A DNA stretch of 64,000 bases from Doryteuthis pealeii (GCA_023376005.1 CM042181.1:25847117-25911116), one strand, 5' to 3'. Numbered from the stretch's first letter, positions 1 to 12,444 are shown. Notes: generated by a model from the letters alone, not told the origin. Program-made: numbers and translations.

Positions 1-39
1 AAACCCAGTCCTAAAAAAAAGAATTCGTTTAAAGGCAAT

Positions 40-800
40 TATATTTACTTGTAAATATTGCACACTCCGGGTGGTAGTATTTAGGTTTTAATCTAATAAA
101 AAGTCATATTAAATTAGAAAGGTTAATAAAACTAAATAAGAATGCAGAAAAAAAGATTTGAAAGAGTGGTATAATCGAAATATTAGAAACAATTTGGTAA
201 TCGTGATGTAAGCAGTGATGTAGTTTTGGTTACAGACAATAGAGACCGAATCTCCATATATTGTATAAAAACTAGCAAATATATGCACCCTCTGGTGGTA
301 GTATTTAAGTTTTAACTGTAATAAAATATATTAAATTAAAAGGTTAATGAAACTAATAGAATGCAGATAAAAATTTGAAAACAGAGGGAGGTTATATTTG
401 AAAAATAGAACAACTGAAACTTACTCTTACCATCCACTCCCATCTTTCATTGCTACATTTTCTAATTCAAATATTTTAGTTAAAATAGGAAGTAATGAAT
501 AAAACTAGTTATTCTTTCTTGTTAATGGATTTATCTCCCTATATTTTGCTCATATTCATTAAGATAAACCAAACAATTAGATATCAATAATACTAGCACT
601 ATTTAATAAAAAAAAATTTTAATATCAATATGCAAATTAGCCTTCCCGTTCACACTTTAAACCACCATTTTGTTGTATATATAAATACAAATTGCATGAT
701 AATTTGTATGTGGATATGGTTAAGAGTATCAATAATGTAAAACAATTTTATTAATAATGGAGGTTTCAATAAAAATAAAATAATGGAGAATGTGAATGTA
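40..800 (-). mobile_element. Helitron-like non-autonomous element fragments
   Basis: Two direct copies about 220 bp apart (around 50-160 and 275-380) share gtggtagtattta and downstream text. The second is bounded by CTAG on the plus strand at 272-275. Read on the minus strand this is a short hairpin (CACC/GGTG), then CTAG and T, a Helitron-type 3' end. Text near 600-660 is the complement of the element at 6475, supporting one family. Confidence 0.5.
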
Positions 801-839
801 AATAACTAAGGAATTTGGACTCTGATAGATATAGTTTTT

Positions 840-1065
840 TGGTTACAACTGAGTGTCAAATCGTGACGAGGCTGTTTGCATTTCAATGTACTAATCTCTT
901 GGGAAAGGTAGCATCCAACTATTTCTGCTTCAACCTTGATAAATAGTAGGAGAGACTGAGGTCTTTAACCTTCATGCAACAGGTCAAAGAGAATGAAAAC
1001 TTAGAATTCAACCTGGTAAACACTGGTTAAAATATTGATCCCTTGTGTCACATCCTGCTTGTGCA
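840..1065 (+). repeat. tRNA-derived SINE (family 2), decayed
   Basis: The text shares landmarks with clearer copies at 13365 and 34336: a 'gtttgcatttca' block, 'gggaaagg' followed by 'atccaactatt', 'ataaatagtagg' and 'aacctggt'. The tRNA-like head is badly worn here. It lies in the last intron region. Confidence 0.5.
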
Positions 1066-1084
1066 GAGCTTTGGGTGTGTTGTA

Positions 1085-1106
1085 TATGTGTATATATATA
1101 ATATAT

Positions 1107-1137
<31 letters not shown>

Positions 1138-1524
1138 TATAATACACACACACACACTAGCAAAATTACCTGGTCCATGACCGGACAGTATATTAAAGAT
1201 TGGACCATAAATAGGCGAGAGATTCGAGCTGAATGGCTTAGACAGCGATTTTGTTCACTAAAATTTAAACTAAACTGCTGGTAATAGCTATATAGAAAGC
1301 AGCAGCGACAACAATATTTTATAATCAGCAGCAGCTGGTATACAGACATTTCCGCAAATCAATTGATTTTGGTTTAATTAATATATACCTTTAATCAGGT
1401 AAAAATCAATAACCAAAATTTGGCGTGTTTTCTTAGTTAGAAGAATATTAAGGCGTATGCAAAATTTCAAAATCTGAGTGACCTCCTGTTTTGATGTTAC
1501 GTTGACACGTACATACCAAACTTC

Positions 1525-1569
<45 letters not shown>

Positions 1570-1575
1570 CAAAAG
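1085..1575. repeat. (TA)n / (CA)n microsatellites
   Basis: AT-dinucleotide runs at 1092-1141 and 1528-1567, with a (CA) run at 1143-1158. Similar runs recur throughout: 4640-4692, 5107-5144, 12034-12069, 12763-12830, 12922-12961, 13261-13298, 13333-13370, 43190-43224, 59348-59395, 59462-59492 and 63608-63652. Short tyrosine-isoleucine 'proteins' translated from them are not genes. Confidence 0.95.
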
Positions 1576-1691
1576 TCCAGAGAAGAATCTTCCTTACGAC
1601 ACAAGAGTTTATTTAAAAACTGTCGCAGTTTGAGAGCTCAATGTGTGCTCTTAATGTTAGTCACAGAGCAAATAATATAGTAAAGAAATAA

Positions 1692-1787
1692 CAAAAGACT
1701 TAGAGATTTAGCTTTATAGTCTATATTTCATTATAGTCTATTTCAGCTTTCTGAAATAGACTATAACGCTCAATCTCTAAGTCTTTT
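1692..1787. repeat. short palindrome (foldback MITE)
   Basis: The arms AAAGACTTAGAGATT and its complement near 1773-1787 enclose a second inverted pair, tagtctatttcag/ctgaaatagacta, so the stretch folds into one hairpin. No transposase is present. Confidence 0.7.
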
Positions 1788-2569
1788 ATTTCTTACTGTA
1801 TATTATATATATATAAATGATTTTAGAAAAAATTATGGGCTCTACCACAATTTCGATCAATACAATCTCTTCAAGATCCTACATTATTTGGATAAGTTTG
1901 AAATTATTCAGTTGAACTGAGTCAAAAAATATTTTACAATAGATGATGGGGTGAATGTTATGTAAGTTCATATGTTTCTTTATAATTTTTATGGCTTGTT
2001 TGGCTTAATTCTATTTATTTATTTATTTCCCGTTCTTATCTCTGTATTGTTTTTTAATTTAACTCCAATTACTAATAATCGCTAGTATAAACAGTTATTT
2101 AAGAGTAAAGTCTAACTTTATTTTTTTAATAGATTACTAATCTGCTTACTACAACAGAAATGTTAAAGTGACACTCAGAAACCATATAAAGATGATTTAC
2201 TGGGGAATAGAATAGAGTTAATCAATCATTGCACTGTCGATACAAATATTAAACCAAATAGGTTAGGGTTATAAAAAATATTAAAGAGCTCAATACATTA
2301 GTAGAGAAGGGGATATAGTAGAAAAGGTATAGATAACCTACTTAAGTTTCACAAAAAGGATCATCAGGGTTAATTGTAATGAATTAATTAAGAAATTGAT
2401 ACATCAAACAATATGGAAGTGAATAATACAAATTATATTATTTATTAGGGGAGTAAACCCCAAAAAGAATCCGGAGCCAGGCCTCCTTAAGATGGAGTAA
2501 TGCTGAATTTCACGCGCTATTACAGCAACTCCTGCGACACTGCATTGCCAAACTGCATTGGTATCTTAT

Positions 2570-2740
2570 CTTTCCTTTGATCACAGTGGCCAGTTGGAGA
2601 GGGAGGATCTGCTGCTTTGGCAACAGGCCCATCCTCCATATAAACTTGCCCAGGCTTCATGGTTTAAAAAAAAAACCTTTTGGACACTACTCCATCGTCT
2701 TTCACAGACGGAAGGATGCCAACATTAATTCACTTCCACA
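2570..2740 (+). pseudogene. RTE-like LINE, extreme 3' end
   Basis: The stretch translates GHYSIVFHRRKDANIN near 2680-2730. The same peptide context ends larger LINE tails at 3340-3832 and 32400-32845. The surrounding frame is decayed. Confidence 0.5.
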
Positions 2741-3339
2741 ATTGTCTATAATTAATGAATTTCTTTATTAATTCATTTACAATTATTCCCTGATGTTCCG
2801 TTTTTGGTAAAACTTAAGTGGGTATCTATCTATACCTTCTACTACACACACACACACAACAGTCAATTAGTCTAAACACCGTTGATAAAAAGAGATGAAT
2901 TTACTTACCTTATAAATGTTGACAGGATTTGAATAACTCAAGACTGTTGATGAAATGTTGTACAGATTTTAACTCTTCACTCCAAACAAATATTAGTCTG
3001 TTGTGAAGGGAAATAAAAAGTTTAAATTTACAAATATATTGAAAGTGTAGCTTGACCAAGTCAAAAAGTTAAAACAAGAAAGGAAAACAATAATAGTCTG
3101 ATTTTTTAAAAAAGGGTGTGTGCATGTGTGAACAAATATGCACTGACTTTCACCATAACGCAGGAAATACAAAGATTGACTCACAAAATACACACATATA
3201 TAAATGAATTGTAAATCCTGCATTCTTAACAAGTGCATGTCTTGAAAAAGAAGCCAAACATGCTGCTTAGAAAGAAACAATGGGTAAACAATTGCACCCT
3301 TAAATGTATTGTAAATTATAATGAATAATTATTCTACGC

Positions 3340-3832
3340 ATTCGCTGATGGGACAAAGTGTCCAACACATACGTGCTGGAACGAGCAACATATAAACAGC
3401 ATGCCGCATCATTGCGAGAGACGCCTGCAATTGGCTTGGCCACCATCAGGAGGATGGACAAAGTCCGCATCCTCAAAGACTACTGTATTAGTAGAGACAC
3501 CCAACGGTAGGTAGATCACACCTGTGCTTTAAGATGTCTGCAAAGAGGACATGAAGACATGCCACATCGACATCCAACACATGGGAGGCTTGACCATAAG
3601 ACCCTGGGCCTCCTCGTCAAACAAGAACAAAAAGTGAACCGAAAGAAGCCGCTGCAGAAAGGAGAACAACAGCATCTCCAGCAAGCATCACCATTTGTTT
3701 GCAATCACTGCACAGAGAATTGACAGTCAAAAATTGGTCTGTTCAGCCACTCACGCAGTTGCAGATAAAAAAAAGTAGACACTACACCATCGTCTTTCAC
3801 AGACGGAATGATGCTAACCAATGAATAATATA
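3340..3832 (+). pseudogene. RTE-like LINE pol C-terminus, decayed
   Basis: Broken plus-strand frames give peptides typical of the carboxy end of APE/RT LINE proteins: a GHxxRMD-like basic stretch, DVCKEDMKTCHIDIQHMGGL, then a Cys/His knuckle region CNHCT near 3690-3720. There are several stops and shifts. The sense strand is opposite to PRKDC. A second copy lies at 32400. Confidence 0.7.
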
Positions 3833-3889
3833 TATTTATTACAAAGAGACCTATGATTTATGTGGTAGAACATTGTTTTTAAACAATTC

Positions 3890-4104
3890 TAGACCATATG
3901 CCCTTTAGGCACCCTTTTGATCTACTTTTTCATTTACACTGTCAATATCCGGTTGTTGTTAAGGATTAAGGTTAGGCTTAGTTTTATTTAAAAAAAAATA
4001 TCCAAAAATCGTCTGTTAATAAACAACCGGATATTGACGGTGTAAATGAAAAAATGTCTTCTGAATCGAAATCAAAAAAGGGGTGCCTAAAGGTTATATG
4101 GTCC
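3890..4104. repeat. palindromic MITE, family A (copy 1)
   Basis: Inverted arms begin AGACCATATG and end with its complement; the inner part pairs CCGGTTGTT around a telomere-like TTAGG-rich centre. A better copy is at 33172-33405. No coding sequence. Confidence 0.75.
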
Positions 4105-4648
4105 CAATCTATTGGTTTAAACTTGATGAATGGACAATAGAAAATCAAATTAGAACTTACTTTTAACAACATTTCATTCTCTTTTCCTTGTGGAGTTGTA
4201 GAGAACTTGAACCTTCTTGACTTGTCTTGAATAAATATACAACAGCCTGAAAACAATGAACATAAAAAAAAACAATAATGAATTCTGAAGAAATTCTGGA
4301 TCGATTTCAAAGAAACAAGATCTTATTTCTCAACAAAATCTATGTTGTAAAAAAGTACTGCCACTTCCTCGAAAACACAGAACTGGAATTTTACATTATA
4401 TGCAGTTTAGTGTCATACCAAGACAGATCACCTATTGGGGGTGGGTGGTCTAACCCCTCTGTAAGTATATTCTTGTAATATATTTAATTAGATTTCCATG
4501 ACTACATATAGCATTTGATTCTAAGTTAAACTTGCAGGATTAACATACTGATCCTAATCAGGTTGCGCAGATACTACACTCACATCCTAAGCAAAAATTA
4601 TGAAGAAAGAAAGAAACAACAGAAAAAGTGATGCTGTTCATTATATAT

Positions 4649-4688
<40 letters not shown>

Positions 4689-4689
4689 A

Positions 4690-5115
4690 TAAAATGCTGA
4701 CCTTTTCACCATATGTAACATTGATGGAATGGAGAGCTTCCTCATAAATCACAATTGCGCTGGGTGGTCATGTTTTGCGAATGCAGATGACAGAAATACC
4801 AAAGTTCTCATGTATAGTCAGCTTGACGTGCGTTCAAGAAACTTTTGAGAGCACAGGCACTTGATCGTAAAACATGGAGGACTTTGTGTTACAATGGTAT
4901 CAAGAATTTTGCAGATCGGAGTCGTCAAGCTAGAGAAAGGACTAGAGCATTGGCTAAATATCCCAGCAGCATACATTCTAATAATCCACACTCTTGCCAT
5001 CTTGGACTCTTTCAAATCATTGCAGGGCTCAAATGTTCACCAGCAATTAACACACGAAGTTAGATGAAAGAGGTTGTCGGAACCTCATACGTCGAATCGA
5101 TGGGAGTCCTCATAT
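4690..5115 (+). pseudogene. RTE-like LINE pol C-terminus, second family member
   Basis: The plus strand gives LRWAGHVLRMQMTEIPK, then after shifts DRKTWRTLCYNGIKNFADRS, an AKYPSSIHSNN linker, and a degenerate C2H2 tail ending CHQQLTHEV. This order (GHVxRM, YKDxxK, Zn-finger tail) is typical of RTE-class LINEs. Frameshifts make it non-functional. Confidence 0.75.
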
Positions 5116-5735
5116 TATATATATATTATATAATATATATATATGAGTCTATCCCCTTTTCACTAGTGCTAGACCAAAATACTATAAGGACAGGAAAAAT
5201 GGCACACAAATAGTGTTAAAATGTTCTAACTTAGAGAATAACTAAAAGCAGCTACCCTGCATTGCCTGGGTAGAGAAGAGATTTAAACAAGTTAGTCACG
5301 CAGATCCATGACTGTTTTAGTCTTCTATAATTGATTTTATGTTTTAACGATGAACACTGCCAATGACTTTCTATTTACTATTCAAAATTTAATTATAAAT
5401 ATATATAATATGAATAAAACTTCATTATTTTGCTCAAAAAGCAAACTCTGGTGATAGTGAATGTGTATATAATATATATATTTACTTTTCATTAATTGTT
5501 TTATTTTATAGTTTTCCTCCGACCAACATGCATACATATACATAACTGCCCTTTATATATGTATAGATTATCCAAGTTAGTTTCTGGAAGGAGATAACCA
5601 AGTGTTACTACTTATTTATTTTGAAATTAAAAATATAATTTCTATAAGATGTAATTCAACATTGAGCTCAATAGCCACCAAAGGCAGCTTTTAAGTAAGT
5701 AATTTAATAATATGGAATATGTAAATTATGCAAAC

Positions 5736-5855
5736 CTGAGGGTAGAGGATGGGTATTTTTAGTAAAATGATAATGGCTTGGATTCTGTTTATCCACATGG
5801 ACATCATTTGATTAATCCATGATACGAAAAACATCCAGCATGGAATCTTCTCGGC
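5736..5855 (-). CDS. PRKDC: PRKDC exon t (IPCWMFFVSWINQMM)
   Basis: The exon is 120 bp, 40 codons, phase 0. It encodes AEKIPCWMFFVSWINQMM and ends ILYPQ. Vertebrate DNA-PKcs has SVPCWQFISWISHMVALLD and DNYPQ at this place. The middle is unusually hydrophobic (AIIILLKIPIL) where vertebrates are charged, so local divergence is possible. The acceptor is cctcag and the donor gtttgc. No later exon was recognised in 1-5735. Confidence 0.87.
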
Positions 5856-6079
5856 CTGAGGAAAAAAAAACAAACAAAAAAATTACTAAATTTATCAAAA
5901 TAAGTTCAAAACTAGCCCCCCCCCCCATTTGATTGATTTTAAGCAACATGAACCGACTACAAAATTATCCATTCAACTTTTTATAGCAGCAATAAAGACA
6001 GGATATTATATTTTTTGTGACTAGAAAAGAAAAAAAAAAAATATACATATATATATATTATATAATATATATATAGAAA

Positions 6080-6355
6080 AAATGATAATAAAGTAACCTA
6101 CTTGAGTTTATATCTGATCGTCAGGTTACATCCGCTGAATTAATCGAGTTTTCTATTAATATCAGTTGGTACCACGTATGTCTATTTGAAACGGGTCTAT
6201 CTTTTATAGATAAAACACGCGTTCATCTATAAAGATAAGACCCGTTTCAACAGACGATACGTGGTACCAACTAATATTAATTGAAAACTCATTCAGCAGA
6301 TGTAACCCTGACGATTCAGATGATGAACTCACAGTAGGTTACTTTAATATCATTT
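6080..6355. repeat. palindromic MITE, family B
   Basis: The arms AAAGTAACCTACTTGAG and the complement at 6330-6350 enclose paired blocks gtggtacca/tggtaccac and gacccgtttca around the centre at about 6215. A fragment of the same family seems to lie at 2300-2360. Confidence 0.75.
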
Positions 6356-6474
6356 CTTATAAATTTTGCTCTACATTGTATTGAGCACGGTCTTAACCCT
6401 GGATACTGTGCGCTCCCAACGATCGTACCCGTACCTACCGGTAAGCCACTACTCATACATTTAACGTACGTATA

Positions 6475-7128
6475 TCTTATTATAATGGAGATTGTGTGTT
6501 TGTCTGTCTGTAACCGAAACTATATTCCTACTCAGTCACAATTCTCTTAGTTATTGAATCACATCTTCCATGATTTTATTTTTATCTAAACCTCAATTAT
6601 TAATAAAATTGTCTTACATTATTAATACTGTTAACTATGTCTACATACTGACAACATGCAATTATATTTTATAAACAAAATAAGCGGTTTACAGTGTGAA
6701 TGAGAAGGCTAATTTGCATATTGATATTAAAAAATTTCAATTTTAATAAATATGTGCTTAGTATTATTGTTTCTAACTGTTTGGTTTTATTTTCAATGAA
6801 TATAAGCAAAAAATCTCTTCAATGAATCTTAAATGAAATCCATTACAAGATAAAATAACTGTCATTTTATTCTTTACTCTCTTTTCACTAAATTACTTAA
6901 ATTAGAAAAAACAACAATGAAAGACGAGCAGTGATGGAAGAGTAAGTTTCAGTTGTTCCATCTTTTATATAACTCCTCTGTTTCAAATCTTTTATTATAC
7001 TCCTCTGTTTCAAATCTTTTATCTGTATTTTATTAGTTTCATTAGCCTTTCTAATTTAATACATATTATTAATTAAAAACTTAAAATTACTTGCACCCGG
7101 ATGAGTGACTTATATTCTGCTATAGTAT
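6475..7128 (+). mobile_element. Helitron-like non-autonomous element
   Basis: The start TCTTATTATAATGGAG follows an A and recurs at 22693 and 38231, a TC start as in Helitrons. The right end near 7092-7124 has the CTTGCACCCGG hairpin remnant followed by a worn CTATAG, where the copy at 14360 has a clean hairpin then CTAG. No Rep/helicase frame, so it would move in trans. Confidence 0.6.
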
Positions 7129-7142
7129 ATATATGTACTTAC

Positions 7143-7303
7143 CTCAACTAAGAAGATGTCCATTGTATGTGGATATTCTTCAAGTAACTGCAGCAAACGA
7201 CAAAAGCGTTGCCGAGCTTCTAGAATATCACACTGTATAGCGGAGAATAATGATTTGACCATTGTCTCAGGAAACTTGGACACTGTGCTTTCACTCACAC
7301 TTC
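7143..7303 (-). CDS. PRKDC: PRKDC exon s (RFCRLLQLLEEYP)
   Basis: The exon is 161 bp: two bases finishing Gly, then 53 codons to phase 0. It encodes SKFPETMVKSLFSAIQ then EARQRFCRLLQLLEEYPHTM, matching vertebrate PALVVEKMLKALKLNS and EARLKFPRLLQIIERYPEE. The acceptor is ttccag and the donor gtaagt. Confidence 0.94.
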
Positions 7304-7949
7304 CTGGAAATGCAGAAAATAATTTTTTTTTAAATTTCATAATTAACATAATTCTAGTAAGAAAGAAACAAAAAATTGGGATTATTGCATCTGGATTGGC
7401 ACTGGATCGTGTTGGATCAAGTGTAGTATCTGAGTTGGTGCATCTGTGTGCTCTATCTAGCAACAAAGATCTCTGGCAGTTGTGTTTGAATAAAAAGAAT
7501 TTACATGCATTCATTGTATTCTTATTTTGAACTAATATAATCTAATAATTTAAAGGCACTCAAACGTTTGGTATATGCTGTTGAGTCATATATAGTTTAT
7601 AAGTGGCAATCATCTTGAGCTTGCAGGTTCAATCCTGACTACAGGCAAACATAACTGGACACTGTACCTGGTCATAGTTAACAGAATGAGAACAATCTAG
7701 CCCAATTAATTTAATAAAGAGTTCAGTCTGAAGTTCTTGTGAAGGCTCCTTATTCTGACAATGAAAAGAAATATTTGAAGTCTGAAGGGCATATTGACCA
7801 AAAATGTTGGTATATAACAATAAAGATGAGAGATAACAGTCGACAAACCTCAAAAATACTAACCTATTTTAAGGGTTATTTTATGCCTAGAGGTTAGTAA
7901 TCACATTCATTATATGTTGCTATTAACATTTGTATAGCTTTTCTCTGAA

Positions 7950-8262
7950 TTTTTGAGATGAGGCTGATAATTTGTATTATTCTGACTATTATCCTCATCT
8001 TTATTGTTATCTGTACAATGTTTTGCCGATGTACCCTCCAGCCTTCTTCAGGTATTTCCTGTCGGACTCGAGAACCTCTTTGAATTCGGTAACTTTTTTT
8101 GAAGGCTCCCAATTACAACAAGAAGGTTCCAAGTTCGAAGAGAAGATTCCCAAGTTTGACAAGAAATACCTGAAGAAGGGCAGAGGGCACATTGTTATCT
8201 ACACAACATTTCAGCCAAATAACGACAATAGTCCAAATAAACCAAATAATACAAATTTGTAT
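7950..8262. repeat. inverted pair of a dispersed 'CTGAAGA...GAAA' repeat
   Basis: Two arms facing each other contain CTTCTTCAGGTATTTC and GAAATACCTGAAGAAG, with text also seen at 43460-43660, 46805-46985 and 47170-47290. One strand of each copy has CCTGAAGAAGGC, a GC-rich hairpin, then GAAACGTTGT in well-preserved copies. The family origin is unknown; the core resembles Penelope hammerhead-containing ends. Confidence 0.6.
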
Positions 8263-9034
8263 AACTGTTAATTTTTTTTTTTTTTTCACATGGTCCTATC
8301 GGATATGGATAATTTCATTATATAAATTCTAATCTAAAATGTTCATAATCAAATAATATAATGATGGATACTATAATATAATTAAGAAAAGTTTTCTGTT
8401 CTCTTTATGTTACATAATTACTATCAATTTGTAATTAGTGTACAATTTAATATAACGTTACTGGAAACGGTTATATGAATTAACTTTAACTGAAAAAACA
8501 AAACAGTGTATATCCAGCAGTTTTGACTCTAATGGAAATAGCAACTCAGTATGAGGAGGGTTAAGGAATTGTTGTTCTTGCATATATTCTTTTTACTAAG
8601 CATTTAAAATATCATTTCATATTATAGATATTTTATAAATTTATAGACCTTTTAAACTTGTTCAAATTTCTTATTTATTATGTGTAGTCTTTATTTTCCC
8701 TCATATCCTTACAAACATTATTCCATATTGTACAGTTTTAAAGAGTTTGTCATATTATAAATGTTTTCATAATTCTATAGGCATCCTTACAAACAATATT
8801 TCATATTGTCAATAGACAGTTTTAAAGGGCTTGTTCATATTATAAATTATTTCATAATTTTTATAGGCACCCTTACAAACAATATTTCATATTGTCAATA
8901 GTAGTTTTAATAGTTTTAAAGAGTTTGTTCATTTTATTCTAAATATTTTGTTTTTACTAAATATCTTTGGAAACTGAATTTCATATGATAAATACATTAT
9001 TAAATGATAAAAAAAAAATAGCAAAGTTCTCAAC

Positions 9035-9203
9035 CAACCTTCTTCAAAGCCTGAAGGAATGTATCACAATATTTGGCAACTGCAAGACAGGCCTGACCCT
9101 TACTCTCAATGATTGAGGGTGAAGTTGTATCATCTTCTTTCGTTTTGGGGGACGGACTCCTTTTTTTATATGCTCATATCCACGTCTTAAATTGTCAATA
9201 TTC
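9035..9203 (-). CDS. PRKDC: PRKDC exon r, with two apparent compensating indels
   Basis: The last two thirds read SPSIIESKGQACLAVAKYCD then TFLQALKK, like vertebrate DAYMTLADFCDQQL, in the frame demanded by both neighbours. The first third carries two TGA stops in that frame but is open one frame over, where it reads NIDNLRRGYEHIKK (compare GLYQRAFQHL). The switch point is a run of seven A on the coding strand. Of two possible donors I chose gttgag because it gives the phase the next exon needs; gttggt four bases earlier does not. Confidence 0.68.
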
Positions 9204-9395
9204 CTGAAATGTTAAAAAAAAAATAAAACTTTTAGAACAAATATACTTGAAATTATTTAAAAAATTGAACTTTTTTTTGTGTTATTGATGTTGTTCATCC
9301 CATGACGTTTTGGCCAAGCAAATGAAACATTGTATCAAGAGGATAATTCAATTGTTTAAACAATTAAGTAGGAAAAGATGGTTAAATTGAACAAA

Positions 9396-9753
9396 AGGAC
9401 CTAAATTCCACCATCGTATGTCATCTCACCGAAAGATAAAATATACTCAGAGAATTAATCGAATTTAATGAAATTTTCAGTGTTATATATTAATGAATAA
9501 AAAATATAATGCACCAGTTATTTTATTTAAAAACTTATATTTTTCAGGTCAGTTAACTTTGAACCCAGTATCTTTGAGGCATAACACAGATCTCAAGATA
9601 TGTGGTTCAAAGTTAACTGACCTGAAAAAATGTAAAAGTTTTTACATAAAATAACTGGTGCATTATATTTTTTAATTTCATTAATTCGATTTAATTCCCT
9701 GATTTTTTAGTATTTCTTTCCTTCAGTGGGCATACGATAGTGGAATTTAGGTC
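9396..9753. repeat. long palindromic MITE, family C
   Basis: Arms of roughly 160 bp begin GGACCTAAATTCCACCAT and end with the complement at 9735-9753. Inner blocks tgcaccagttattttat and gtcagttaactttgaac also pair. The centre is near 9575. No coding capacity. Confidence 0.85.
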
Positions 9754-9776
9754 AGTTAAGTTCGATTTAACCGAAA

Positions 9777-10328
9777 GTTTGATTTGGTTTTGTTTTGTTT
9801 ACGGGCACATCAGCCTCAGTGGGTCATTTAATGCCAATAAATTTGAAATGAACCAATTCTTAAAGAAAATATATTATAAAAAATTGTATTATCCATTTAA
9901 CCATAGATGGGACCTAACAGGTTCTACCACTCCGGCAGAGTGGACCAGGGAGCAATGGTAATGAAGGGCTGCTCCACATTCCCCAAACCTCCAAAAAGCT
10001 TGCATTCATATAGAGTTTAACGTTAATTCACAGGACATGTGACCTCAGTCACCGCCTTCGCACCATATGATAAAAAGGGGTTGGGGCTTGCCATAGGGCA
10101 ATATGGTGGGAATAATCATATAGGTGCTAGGGCTTGACTGCCAATCTAGCTAGATAGGCCAAAGTGGAGTATTGCAAGTCAGATTACTGCTCATCACCTG
10201 GGTTTCTATCCTTAAGCATCACGGCTCGCCACCCACGGCCAACAGGTGGCCCCATTGGGGGGAGTCTTACTCCTCTGCAGATGGTGCCAGTCGCTGCATT
10301 TCTAACACACCAGTGATAGGGCGGTTAA
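9777..10328 (-). mobile_element. 600-bp retroposon family (full-length copy)
   Basis: On the plus strand it runs from GGTTTTGTTTTGTTTACGG-like text to CACCAGTGATAGGGCGG. I read the retroposon on the minus strand, because the low-coordinate end has the repeated AACC tail and the CGGCAT/ATGCCG stem-loop. It shares internal landmarks (gatgggacc, cctctgcag) with the better copies at 55662 and 60138. Confidence 0.85.
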
Positions 10329-10329
10329 C

Positions 10330-11095
10330 CAAAAAAATTTTATTTTTGAGATGAGATCAGTAACAGATTAAGTTGTGTGATCAATAATAGATGAGGCAGG
10401 GGATTAGTAAGTAATTAGGGAAAGGATCAATAATGGAATCAGTAATAAATCAGGCGAAGAAGTAATAATAGGTCAGTTCAGTTATCTGTTATTGATGAAG
10501 CAGTAGATGAGGTGAGGGATCAATAATAGGTGAGGGATTAGAAAGTGATGAGGTGAGGGATCAATAATAGATGAGGTGAGGGATTAGAAAGTGATCAGGA
10601 GAGGGATCAATAACTAAACAGCAATAGATCAGGTGAGTTATGAGTTATAGATCACTCAACTAATCTATTACTGATCTATATCATGCCTCATACCCCACTT
10701 GTATGGGCTGGGCACAAGGCCTCGTTTTAATGTGGGCCCACCCACAAGCCGAAGCTCATGGGTGGGAATGAACAAAAATTGCGTCGATCTCTTCGGCATT
10801 CCCCCTCAAGGGGGGTGCCTCATGCACTGGGCAATAAACCCAGCCCTGCCCCTTTAAATCAAGGGGGCAGGTATTGCCTGGGGGGATGGCCCCCTGGGAT
10901 CGACACTATTAATTGTACTTTACCGGTCCAGTGGCCGAAGCACAGGTGAGGGAACAATAATAGATTAGGTGAGTAATCTAAAATAGATGAGGCAAAGTAT
11001 CATTATTAGATCAGGTGAAAGAATAATAAGACATGATGTGAATGAGTCAAAGGAACAGTAACAGGTGGGGGAGCGGTGAGAGAACAGGTGGACTA
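10330..11095. other. GATCA/AGGTGAGG short-period repeat region
   Basis: Imperfect repetition of 'gatcaataatagatgaggtgagg' motifs spans about 10360-10660 and 10940-11080. It is interrupted at 10680-10945 by a retroposon-like insert with GGGCAATA and TTGGGG-type text. No gene seen. Confidence 0.6.
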
Positions 11096-11097
11096 CA

Positions 11098-11435
11098 ATT
11101 GGTTTGGTTTTATGGCATTTCAACACTTTTCGGGTCATTTAATGCTGAAACAAGTCATTTTGATAAATGTTTATATATTTCAAGTTCTTAATATCTTCAA
11201 ATTGGTATGAGTAATTTTCATTAACTTCATTTGGTTTGGTTTGTTTGTTGGATGGCATATCAACCCTTTTCGGATCATTTAATGCCAAAACAATTCATTT
11301 TGATAAAAGTTTCTATGTTTCAAGTTCTTAATATCTTCAAATTGGTCTAAATAATTATCATCAACTTCATTTGGTTTGGTTTGTTTGTTTAATTGTATAA
11401 CCCTGTAGGTCATTTAATTCCAAAAACTAGTTGGC
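11098..11435 (-). repeat. three tandem retroposon tails
   Basis: Three successive copies begin GGTTTGGTTT at about 11099, 11231 and 11368, each followed by a worn ggcat...gggtcatttaatgcc tail domain, period about 130-140 bp. The bodies of the retroposon are missing. All lie in the same orientation as the other copies. Confidence 0.75.
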
Positions 11436-12029
11436 CTCAAAATATTATAAATAAATGGAAAAAAACAGGGAAGCTAGGATTAGAGTAGAGATTTGTGTTG
11501 AGTGACCAGTATTCAGCTCTGTTGCAAGCTGAGTCAGTTCTCAGAATCCAAACTTGGTAGGTGGTTTAAATATCAGGTTGGGCTATTCCATTTGTGCATT
11601 TGGGCCAAGTCTATTCCGAGGATTCCTAATGGCTGCTGATTTCAATGTGAACACTTTTATCCATATATACTGAACATTTGACTGTGTTCTGGCAATTCGT
11701 ACAAAGTGTATTTGGTAACGCTCTGTCTTTTTTTTCTTTCTCTCTGGTGACATGTGTTTCGACATTTACGGCTCATCAGTACGGCTTTAACAGCTACCTC
11801 TAGCTGGGAGCAAAACTCAACAGAATTTTCATCTGCCAAGCTCCTTACCCTTACGGCCATCAGTGACTGCCAGCCAGGTGAACAATTAATTGATACATAC
11901 TTACAGTATGTATGTTTTTACAATCACCAGAGAACTCAAGTCTGTAAACAACAGGTGGGTAAATGCCTTATGCTAGACGTTGAAAGTTCAACTAATGTCT
12001 CCCTTACAGTACTCTACAAGGAAAATTGG

Positions 12030-12072
<43 letters not shown>

Positions 12073-12444
12073 GATCACCTGTGGAACCATTGGATTCCTC
12101 TTGGAACAATGGTCCATGATGATATTGGTGCTTCTATTTTGGAAGGATTGAAGGTTATCTTCATTATATCAAGAATTTGAATGATTAAAAATTACATTCA
12201 GCAAGCCATACAGACTCCTCAAAATTACAACTGGTTTCCAAATTGGACAGGAAATTGCTGTATTCTTGTAGTGAAAGAAATGATGTACCTAAGAGCTCAA
12301 TGCAGGCATGAAGAGAAGGTGAGTATGATGTTTATTCTACATATATGAATAACATCTGGTTGAGCAGAGGACACAATGGCTTTGATGTATCATACATAAT
12401 TGACAATTTAATTAAATATGAAATCTAAGAAGACAGTTATTTAC

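Noticed and set aside
1378..1572. Tyr/Ile-repeat open frames over (TA)n runs (also near 12030, 12914, 43190)
   Set aside because: Produced by dinucleotide repeats; no conserved protein sequence.
420..5700. Further PRKDC exons beyond exon t
   Set aside because: I looked for the segment after DNYPQ (AIVYPFIISSE in vertebrates) and found no block with acceptor, donor and matching peptide.
7156..7530. 124-codon plus-strand frame opposite PRKDC exon s
   Set aside because: Shadow of the exon and its intron; the minus strand carries the conserved protein and splice sites.
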